From Helochares maculicollis (lineage: Eukaryota; Arthropoda; Insecta; Coleoptera; Hydrophilidae): a DNA stretch of 49,559 bases. Below the pieces are notes generated by a model, which ran no database searches, had not been told where the DNA came from, and saw only the letters and a list, made by a program, of their open reading frames with translations. Below, one piece after another: positions 12,570 through 24,500 of this stretch. The first letter of the stretch is position 1, and every line of letters starts with the position of its first letter. The DNA lies in contig JAWQRO010000196.1 of NCBI GenBank assembly GCA_033557835.1, positions 1 to 49,559 of the forward strand. Direction: 5' to 3'. A program made the translations under genes and the position numbers.

Positions 12570-15500
12570 CTGCAAAAAATCATTACAAATAATATTAGTG
12601 TCAAAGAATAATAATAATTATACTAAAAATTGTAAGAAGAAAAATATTTCTTGTTACTGATGCCTAAGTTCAGGACCAAGATGTCTAGAAATTTGCTAGT
12701 TATCAATAAAATCCAGCTGTCTATAATTCGTTTTAAATTTTTGACTTTTGAATTAATGCAAGTTTATTGAAAAGTAGATTATTAGTAATTCTGTTTACGT
12801 AAACAGAATTACATCAATACATTTTTAAACATAAGCAGTTGTTATAAAAGAAAATCAACAAGTACAATTATCAATCAACCTAATTTGCATATGTTATAAT
12901 TGTCAAAATACAAACTTTACATGAAAGACGAAAATTGCTAGTCCTAATCATGTTCATATTTCCTGCAAACTATTTAGACGAAATATTATGGACTATATTT
13001 CTACTATATGTGACTTAAACTGAATGCAAATAAACGCTATTGCATTTTAAATATTAACAGACCATGAAATTCAACTAGACGTTCTGTAAATTAATCTAAG
13101 GATTTAAGTAATGTTATCTAGTTGGCCTTGAAATATCCTAACGCCATTCAAACTTGTATGAAAGTTAGGTTATAAATTATAATTTACTTATGAAAGTAAG
13201 AATTTGAAAACTAGAATTTCGTTTTTAATTAACATTAGTGTTTTTTCTTTATTTTTTCATAAAAAATTAACCATGTTTACATCTATTGAAAAATACTGTC
13301 AAAAATGTTGGCTGATAAACAAGGATCCTGTTTAAAAATTTGACAGAAAGTTTAGACTGTATATGTGTGTGTTTTTATTAATAACTTTGTATCCATTCAC
13401 CCATAATTCATCATAAATAAAAAAGAACGAAATACATAATTAAATTTTTGTATATGTACATAATAAAATTAAATACTTTATTTTTCATGTCCTGTATTTA
13501 TTAATTTTTTTTAAGGAACGGGTTTTTATACACGGTTTCATGTTCGACTGATAGTACATCGGAATGTCTAGCTAAGACACGTAAAAGTGTTCGATCCCTC
13601 ATCCACCAAGGTCTCTGACTGGTCAAACGATGCCTAAAATAAGTATAAGATATAAATAGTAAAATAATAAAACTTGTTAACAAAAATGAAGTGATGTCCC
13701 AGATGAAATTAAACATTGACCCTTTAATGCTGCATTAAAATGGTTTGCTACTTCAATAGATTACAATATTAATTTGTTATAAACAAAAATATACAAGCAC
13801 AATAAAAGCGCTTTACGAAAACTAATATATACTTATTTACAAATTTATTACTAAATATCATTGAATAATTAAAGCTTTACTCTTATTATTTAATGATATA
13901 CAATACGAGACAATGACAATTTAAAAGTCCATTTAAATTAATGAGCTGCTTGTCCCATCAATTCTTCTACTAGTGGTACATGTTCAGATGTGAATGTACT
14001 TTCACACTTATATTCACCAAGAACATTACCCATTGTTCGCAAACGCATCCACCAACCTGAATCAATACCCATTCTCAATCTAAAAATAATATAATTATGT
14101 TAGTTTATTAACTTCTTCGACACTTTTTCCCATTATAACTGAGAGTTGCTCTATCAATTTTGTAGATGTATATTTTTCATTAAACATTATTGTTATAATA
14201 TATCTTAGTTTTTAAGTGCAAAATATTAAAATTGAATTAAGCCTTTGCCAATATTTTTTTATTATTTAGAAAAACTACAGTTTTATGAATGCTAGGCAGA
14301 AGAATAATTTCACATCAGAGATATTGGTTTCCATGATATTAATTTAAACAGAGAACATTCTTTTGTGTTTTTCATAAACTGGTAAGGCAGGAACATAATC
14401 ATAGTCACCCGCCAATACACGCAGTAATTTTCGATTTTTCATCCACCAACCTTCTTCGGCTGACATTCGAAGCCTAAAATATTATAAAATATTTAGAATC
14501 AAGTAACTTTTAAATAATCAAATGCACATTATCTTTACTACCAGTAATTATCTCTTTGCTCTTTATGTTTACTACAAAGTATAATTTTTATTGCAACAAT
14601 TGTTATTCCCACAAATAAATAAACATTTTTCCTTTCATTTGATTGGAGTGTAGTAGAGGTTATTTCGATCTGTGACCTTCGTATAGTTTTATAATCAAGC
14701 AATTGGAGATTCTTAAATATTCAAGTATCTGTAGGTTGTCCAAAAATGCAATTTGATACATTGACAAAATAATTATTTTGGAGAAGGTAACCAATAATAC
14801 GAAGTATTGCATTCCTATCCATCCTGTGGTTATATTACCAAACAGTTTATGTTAGATGAGAATCCTCCACATGTTTTGAGTAAACAGATAAACTATGCAA
14901 ATAACTTGTCGTTGTAGTAGGTATCCATGATGGTCTTGAAACCAATTACTAAACATGTAATATTACCTCACAGTGGTAAAAAACTCAAGTGCTCAAATTG
15001 TAGAATTGCATATTTTAAAGTAGAGATTCAAATTGCCTAGATATATTCTAGCTGAAACCAGTGTAAAACTCCAGACAATCATCAATTTTATTCCCGTCGC
15101 TTATAAGATCTTGCAAATAAAATCTATGGACTTTTGAATGCTCAGATATTTCGACAATATAAATTATTTGTGTATAAAGAAAGTCGTTTTATTTACCTAA
15201 TTCTAAATGTTAAATGAGCAGAATGATTTAATTACCTATGACTACAACTGAAGGCATGAAATGTATTGCCTGCAACACCCAAGCTTCTGTCTTGAATTAT
15301 TTAAAAAGAATATTGACTTCCAGGGTTTGAATTGATAAAATTTCCAACGCCAATCTTTCACTCTTCTCGATAATATTGAATTCCACGTGTTACATTTTCA
15401 ATATCTTTCTAAAGCCTCCTCTTCAAAACAAGTAAATTCTTCAACAACTTTTTGATTTTTATTCTTGCCTACACATGCTAAATGGGGATATACCTAGCTG

Positions 15501-18500
15501 ATTATAAAAAAAATTACGCACATTTATATTCAGTGCCTGATTAACTTCTATTTAGAGCTGTAAATCTTCTTTAGTTTAAACATATCAATCTGTATAATAT
15601 TGTTTTTAGTAAATATTATAAAAATATCAACATGGCTTTCATTTAAATTTTCTATTTTGCACTATCAATAGTCGGTTATATCAATTTTAAACTAGTAATA
15701 CTCATGCATTTCCTGTATATTTATACAACGAAATGTAGTTTTCTTTGTATAAATCTTACACATTGAAATTATTAATACATTACTTTCAATTTTGAAAGCA
15801 TCATTGCAATTATATTCCAATGTTGGGTAACAAGACCAAGATTAAAATTATATGTAAAAACTTTGATCAAATTAATTTCTTCAATGGTCATAGAAAATCT
15901 ATGACCAATGAAGAAACTAATAAATAAATATAATTTAAAAATAGCTATATTGAAAGTAAGGAGTTAAATTGCAATTTTGCGTGTTGACTGATTTATAGCA
16001 ATTATATTAAGTTACGAATTTTTAGTACAGTTTAAATTGTAAATTAATATAAAAACTGAATTTTATGCACAGAAAGTCCAATTTTCGGTTTTATATTTGA
16101 CCTTAAACTACTTGCAATCACCATTTTCAAAATTAAAAAGTAGCACTTAGGTGCTCCAATCAAGACAAAATTTCACATATCAAAGTTTTTAAATATTTTT
16201 ACAGTAATGTGTAGCACTATTTAAGCTACTAGTTTCATTGATTTAACTGTTTTGTTCCAATGATACCAATTGCCTCAAAAATATGATCAAATCTGTTCAA
16301 GCAGTTTAAGCATTATGATGGTTACAGACTCACTGAAGGCATGCTAAAAATAGTTCAAATAGACTCTGGAACCTTCAAATGTGAAGATCAATCAAACTAT
16401 GCAGGTCCCATTTGTCTGGAATCATAATACACTTCCTATGTATGGCATTACCAAATAGACAATATTTTGAATGAGATTAAATTATCATCAAGTTAAATTA
16501 GAAAAAAGAACTTTATATGTGAATGTGATGGGATATTGCAACAGGCACATCTAATTTTCTATCCAATTAATAATTTTCTAACTGATCATAAATCTGCAAC
16601 ACATTTTTTTGTAAGTGCACTGCAAATGATGTTCGTAATATATTAATAATGTATTAACGAAATCAGTTCAGGATGTTTTATTTTAAAGGCAATTTTGGCA
16701 GCTGCTTTTATAATTATTTGATCATGTCATGCTAAATATTAATTCAGATGAATTACCAATTGTAAATTTTCTGGTCTTAATGCTGTAAGATACAAAAAAT
16801 ACATTTTTCTAATAAAATTGTATGGCTATATTGTGACAAAAATTATTGGCAATATAAGAGACGATTTCCTTCTTCAATCCATTTAAAGTGACTTACAGTT
16901 CCGCCAATGCCTAGTTTCTAAATCCCGTTTCTTTCAATAAAGTAATGTGCAGACTTTTGTAAGCCCAGTAATAAAGAATCTAGTCTTTTGAACATTTGGT
17001 TGATTTGGATTGGTTCTGATATTGCAAAAAATTTCCGGTTTTGTTAGTCAGCAAGTATGAATAATACTTATCTCATTTTACTTTTGTTTTTTAATGCCAC
17101 TGCAGAAATGTGGTAATGATAAAAGCATTTAAACAGAGATATCATATCCTTTGATTAAATGAAAATAAAGTAACATCTAACACAATTAATTTATCAATTT
17201 TCTCAGAGAACTGAAAGTCAGATCTGTAACTGAGATACACACATGACTTTAACATGAATCTTAATAAGAAAATTGTGTCAACTAATAATAGATACTTTGT
17301 TTTACATTATTTTTCAATTAAGTTCGTGAAGTTTCTATCAATGGCGATAACAAGATAGAAGCCTTAATTGTGTATAAAATTGCATTGCTAAAAGCTATGG
17401 CTTAAAATTCTAAATCATTTTTTATTACGACAGATTAATAAGTAATGTTTTACTTTTAACCATTAAATTTAGCAAATTTTAAATCAATTCATTTTCTGTA
17501 CATATTTTAATTAATTTTAAAAAATATATGCTAATTTAATTTTTTAATGCAAAAATAGTAAACAATTTGATAAACAAGTATGTTTGGCTTAAAGTATGTT
17601 TAAGGGGATATTCTAGTCTAGAAATTCGAAAAAATCGATTTTTTTTATTTCATATTTTCAAAGTTTAGACCTTTAAGAATAAATCTTTAAGAGCATTTAT
17701 GGAAATTTAAATTATTTTCGGAATTATAGTTATAGTGATGTGCCAATTAAACCGGCTCGTCTGGAACTCATGAATAGTGGTGATACATTCAAGGGCATTA
17801 TCGATATAAACCCGTGTGGTGTGGACTACTTATTATGATAAAAGTTCAACTGATGAAAATCCACAGCATCAGTATTGTCTACCCGGTGAATCAAGTTGGT
17901 GTAAATGGCAAAAAGCTGTTTCTGAGGGTACTCTGCAAGACTTTGTTCACGATAAATTGATAAACTCAATATACGAGAACTTGTCCTCGGAAAGCTTACT
18001 AACAAGATGTTTAGATTCAGAAACACAGAATTATAATGAATCGTTGAACTCGCTTATCTGGACTTTTGCACCTAAATGCTGGAAGGCACACCATCGAAAT
18101 ACTAAACTACATTGCTATCTGGATTTTTAATGTAGGTTTTTTACCGGTTTTAAAAATTATGGGTACAATGTCAATTAACATTGGACCTAAAAACCATGCG
18201 TTCGTAAACAAATGAGATCAACAGCGTATCAACCATTCCGAGATACGAGCTTCCGAAGCTTCCAAAGAAGGCACAACTGCTCGTATGGCTGAAAGATCTG
18301 CTAGCAATGTAGTTTTTGAGGTGGCACATTGATAGCCAATTAAAAAAAATGGAAGTATAACATACCGTTAAACTATGGAGAATGCCCGACATGAGACTGC
18401 TAACTTTAAACGTGCTTTTCTATAAACTACTTTTTTCGATACGGTTGACATGATATCTCAACTTCTTAAACATCAATTTACTTGAAATTTAGTACAGACG

Positions 18501-21500
18501 TTCTTAATACTATCAAAATTGTCTCTACATAGCAATTTTTGGATTTTTTTTTGCTATATTTAAAAAATTCGCAGAATTGAAAACAGGAGGCAAAATTATA
18601 ACTTTTTTTCAATAAGACGCCATTTTGTAAAAAAAATGTTTTTTTTTTTCAAATCGGCTACGTCTAGATAATTCTACATCCTTATTTAATAAAAATTACC
18701 CTTCATTTTATGTTTCAGATCACCAGCAGGATTTAAATCATGTCAAACAAGGGATACCTTTTTTTTGAACTCCCACTTTGCCGGCCCTTACTAACTTCAA
18801 TTTTGATTTTTTTAACTTTTATGCATTTTTATACTTTTCAAACTTCAATAAAAAAACTGATAAAAAATGGACAGTAAAAATGTTTACTATTTTTTTTACT
18901 AAGCCCGTAAAATCACCACAAAATCAAGCCTTTAATACCCCCTTAATATAGCCTCTATATTTGACAAATCATTAGTAACTCTTTAAACTAACAGATGGAG
19001 TCACTGCAAACTTAGCTGAAAAACCTCATACTTGTATTTCATAGCAGAAAGTATACATGATGCATACTAGCATCTAATTAAAATGATATGAGTTTGTCAG
19101 AACACACTAAAATATGATTTATTCATATCCTGTAAGAATTTAGAAATTAATTATTTATTTGGTTTGGTATTGTGGATAATGTGTCAAGTTGCACCATTAT
19201 TCTAGCGATTTTAGTGTTGTGATGATAGTTTACAATTAAATTTATTTTAATACATCTACAATGTATTTTTAAGCTAAATTGTTGTTTTCTAAAGCTTCAT
19301 TGTGAAGTTCTTGCATATTTTTATTACATATCTAAGTGGCCATTTCACAAAATATCTAACAATCAAATGATTTTTGGCATTTTATACATACAGCTAGAAT
19401 AGTGCTAGAAAGTACAGCTCAGAAGCCTCTAATACAGCTATTTTTATTTGGTTGGTTTTAATGCGTTGGCAAAATTTAGTACATTTTTCTTTACAAAAAA
19501 TACGGTACAAATTGATAACCGTAGATATATGTCAAGCAGTTCATTTAATTTACCTTTTTGAATTAATGTCTATACTGTTTAGTTATCATCAGAGATAATG
19601 CCCATTTCAGTAACACTTATGCAAAAACACTTTACAAAAGACAATCAATTACACTTAATGGAAATTAATACTTAAAGCATCTAGCATGCATGCAACATAT
19701 TTTTTAATTCATGAATTAAATATACAGTAAAGAGAAGTATTAAATAATGTAAAAATTTTATTAGATACTATATGAAATGGAGCGAGTTTACAAAATTTTC
19801 CCAAATATCTTGTTTAACAGGTTGAGCGCTGCGGCATTTACATTGTTTAACAGCTGTGATAGCAAAATCGAAATTAAAAGCTTTAATTATCTCTGAGTTA
19901 CACGTGTTTTTGTAAACAACCAAAGTGAATTTTTCGATATTTACAATGGGTGATTTTGCTGAGCAAAGACCTTGCATAAAAGTTTGTTTGCGAAACAAAT
20001 ATTCTTGTACGGATACATTGAAAAAGTTGCGGAAGGTCTTTGGTGATCAAACTATGGCACAAAAAAATGTTTATAAGTGGTACAATGAGTTCAACGTGAG
20101 CCAAGTACGTGTTGAAGACGCACCGCTCTCTGGACCAACATCAACGTCTCCCGACAAGTGCCACATTCAAAAAATCAAAGATTTGGAGCTTGAAAATAGT
20201 GGATTGACAATTAGATTTTTGAAGGATTTTTTGTGTCTCAAACGCATCAAGTCTCGATTGGTGCCAAATTCACCATGTCATACAACATTGGTTCTTCACT
20301 ACTTTTTTGCCAAAAACTTGACTCATATCATTCCATAACCACTGTATTCACCTGACTTGACTGCGAGTGATTTCTGGCCATTATAAATAAAATGTACAAA
20401 CCAAAAAAAATATGGTATCTGGTTAATGGAATGAACTCAAAAATTAACAATGTGCAAATAAAATTGTCCATTATATGTAGTAATTCTATGAGTTTTTCAG
20501 CCTTTAGCAGTGTCCTCTACCGGTGCTTCCCACTTAAAAGAAGTTAGAGTTACACTTGAGTAATATAAATTAACTTTTGGGAAACAGACATTTTCAAATA
20601 AAATTTTTTGAGTAGCAAATTTTGTAATTAAGTAATAATCATTATCTAAAATGACGAGATAATTAACACTGGATATCTTCTACAATTCATAAGATCTAAA
20701 AATTGTGTGCCTAGCACGAAATATAATTTTAAAGAAACATCTACCCATGGGATACATTATAAAATACAAATATGTATGTTTTTGCAGAAATTTGCTCTAG
20801 CACTCAACCTGTCAACATGACTAACTACATAAACTAAAAATACACAAGAAGCCCCAATGTAAAATTATTTCCTTGGTAAGCAAATTAATATAGGCATATT
20901 ATACAAAGCACATTTGTAAAGAAGCTAAGACCAGGGTGTGTGCATGATATCAAATGATATGTTTTAGATTTTAAACAAAGGCTTTCGATTGAAAGCAAGG
21001 GCAATCGCTTTTTAAGTCAATTTACTTGAAAAGTAACAACTTAAGTTTGTCTTAACATATTGTCTAAGCAAAACTTATAGTAAGTGAGCAAGTCATAAAA
21101 GAAAAAGTTTAAGTCAAAAGTACTGAAAGTTTCTGCAAATAATATCCTGTAAAAGTATTAAGTATAAACATTTAATTCTAGAGTACTAGTTACTTTAAAT
21201 AGATGGTAGAAATCACTTGTTTGAAATACGAATTGCGTCCAACATAAAAAAATGCAGAATACGCTTTTAAAATATGTACAGCGCCCATACTACTACAAAC
21301 TATTATATTTTATTTTCGAGAGTAAATATCATGCACCTACCCAATTGTTTAATGACAAAACAAAAAAACAATACTTACTCGAAGTTAGTTTGCTTCTTAA
21401 GTTCAACAACTGGAGTAAATTGATACTGGCGACGAATAATGCCCAATAATACGGCATCAGGTGTATTTGTTTTCAAAGCATTTGTCATCCACCCAACTGC

Positions 21501-24500
21501 CTTAGAAGCCATTTTCGTCCCCAAATTACGGTCAAATGGACTTGGAGAACCACCTTGTTGCATATGACCTTCGATTTATAAATAATGAATTAGCCAAAAG
21601 AATGAATTTGTTGAAATAGTTTAAATAATGAATTTATGAGATTGTAATAGCAGCGATCAAAATATTTAACTATAGCATTGCTAGTTTACAAGAGTATTGT
21701 CTTTGAAGAACAGAAATGAGTTAATTGAATGAAATGTTATTTTGACTAAAAATTGAATTGAAAAAATTTGAAAAATACCTAGTACATTCATTCTTGCACT
21801 GAATAATCCTTTTCCTTCTTCACAGTATAACCTGTAGATGAATTCAGTGTTGTAATTTTCAGAGGCCTTTTCGTTACGTAAAATCAAGCCACGCTGTACG
21901 CCTTCTGACATTTTTGTAGCCATATGATATACGTCCTGCTGTAAATCTTTGATGGTGAATTTCTCTTCATGAATGTAAGCTGCATCAGCACCACCAGCCA
22001 ACCCAGCCAGAGTAGCTAAATAGCCACAATACCCACCCATAGTTTCAACAACAAATACCCTTCTCTTTGTACCTTGGGCTGATTGCCTAATGCGGTCACA
22101 GATTTCTGTAATCTCATTGAGGGCTGTGTCACAACCTAAAGAAAATTCTGTTCCTGGGACGTTGTTACTAATTGTGCTTGGTATGACAACGATTGGCATG
22201 TCAAATTCTGGGAATCTATCGATGTTTTCCTTCATGATTAGAGCAGCTTGGTAAGCCTAAATGATAGTCAACAGTTTATTATTGCTAATGTTTAATTCGA
22301 TGATTACTTACTTCAAAACCACCTATCATGAGAATGCCGTTGATTCCAAATTCTGTGATTTTAGCAGATATTTGAGGCATTTTGCAAGCGCTTGGGAGAG
22401 TACGTTTAGTGCCAAGGAAAGCTCCACCGCAGCCCACCCATCCAGTAACATCAGTCCAGTCTATGAAAATAAGTGCAGATTATTTTTTTTAAATAGTACA
22501 GTACTATTAACTGTCATATGCTTTGTTATAGACCTTTAAAACAATGCTGGAGCAAAATAAATCTAATACTGGCTAAAAGAGGAAAATTACCTCTGACCAT
22601 CACACCCAAAATCAACTCATAAATTCTTAAGATATTCGAGGCAAAAAATTAAATAAAGCTACTGAAAATACTAGTTGGAACAAATCATATAAATGGAAAA
22701 TTGCAAAGAATTTGAACATACCCATTTTGGTTATGTTTCCAGCACAAAAACCTTCAATACCATCATGAACTCCAAGAACTGTATCACCACGGTAGATCGC
22801 ATTACGGACAAAGGATCTAACGGCAGCATTCATGCCACAAGCTGGAGCACCAATGTGCATAACTGCCAAAGTGTATCCTTCCTATAATAAGTAAACAAAG
22901 GAATTAGAGACTTTTAACCACAATATTTCTTCAAGCGTGCTAAGTGGAAGTATTTACAAAAGAAGGACAACGGCTCATTTCTAGGTTTTATGCATCTACA
23001 GAGAAAAATGTGCTATTCTAAAGTAACACTTCATTGTTTAAATATAAGAGATAACATAAAAATCTGGGATATATAAGCATAGTATTTTCGTTAGATTAAC
23101 AGCAACTTCGTAAACCAAAGCAAAAGCATATAAGCTTGTATTTCTCCACTGAGAGTGTGTCTATTTCATACTCTGTTACAGTACAAGTCATAAAATTGCA
23201 ACTCAGTGATCTTTGGGTGATGTGATGCAAACAAATATATTGGACATTTAAAACATTGCGCTTGTAAAGTGATTTATTATTCTCAAAATTCAATATTATT
23301 TAGACGATACCTGAGAAATACTGTTAATAATAAGCTGAATGTTATTTAAACGTCTCAAATAACTTAGATTTAATAAAAACGTTATTAACAATTATAAACA
23401 GTGGATATAGAGCATAGGTTGTGACAAACATTGCTTAGTGTACAGATTATTGCAGCATTTGAATATTATTACACAACATTGATTAATTTAGTGTATCAAT
23501 CACAACACATAAAAAGAACTGCGGGCAACATAACAATAGTTTACAAGTGAAATTATTGCAAAAATTTGTTTTGTCCTAAAGAAACAAATGTATCTATAGT
23601 TTTGTGTAAAGTTTACACATGGTAATTTAATTGAGCCTGTCATAAAAGATACTTAAGATAAATGTACAAAAAGTAGCATAGTCTTTAGCCTTAGCTGATA
23701 GAAATATTTACGAATATTTTAAAATGGAATTAAATTGTTTTATGTTTAGCAAAAAACAGTAAAGGGATTTCAAATTTGCCATTTGAATTGTATAAGATTA
23801 TTGTTATAATTCCATTTTAAGTTTAAAGTTCAGTAATAATAATGTATAAATTATACAATGCATAAATTAAAATATTTACATACATTGTTGCCGTTAAGTT
23901 CTGAAGCATTTTCTAAATCTAATCCATCTACTGCTGGTGAAGTGACTTTAATTCAAGCAAAACCTTACTGCAGTTACCCTTACTTACCCTTAAGCTAACG
24001 GCGCTTGGCTATATTAAACAAGAAAAAGACATTCAAATAAAATTAATTGTGGTCATTAAATACTATCTGAACGTGTGAATCGAAGATGTATGTAAAAGTA
24101 TTAAAGTCTATACAATATACAAAATAACAGAAGTATTTATTTAAACTTTTCAGAAAATTAGAACAAACTGGCGTTAAAGCTACTACAGATTCTAAATTTT
24201 CTGAAAATGATCATGACTTTAAATTTATACTTCTGGCCATAAATTATCAGGATCAGCAATTTAAACAATACCTTATTTTTATACAAACGTACAAAAATCA
24301 TAAACACCACAAATAAAGGAAAATAAAAGCTTGGAACTTAAATTACAAGATTCATGTATATAAAATAGAAATTATACAGTTTAAAAAATTAACCATATTT
24401 ATAGAGCAGAGAAAATGTTACAATTTTTCAAGTTCACAACATTTTAATTTGCACATTCAACTAGCCCGATGAACACCGACTGCCGATGCACAACTGTAAT

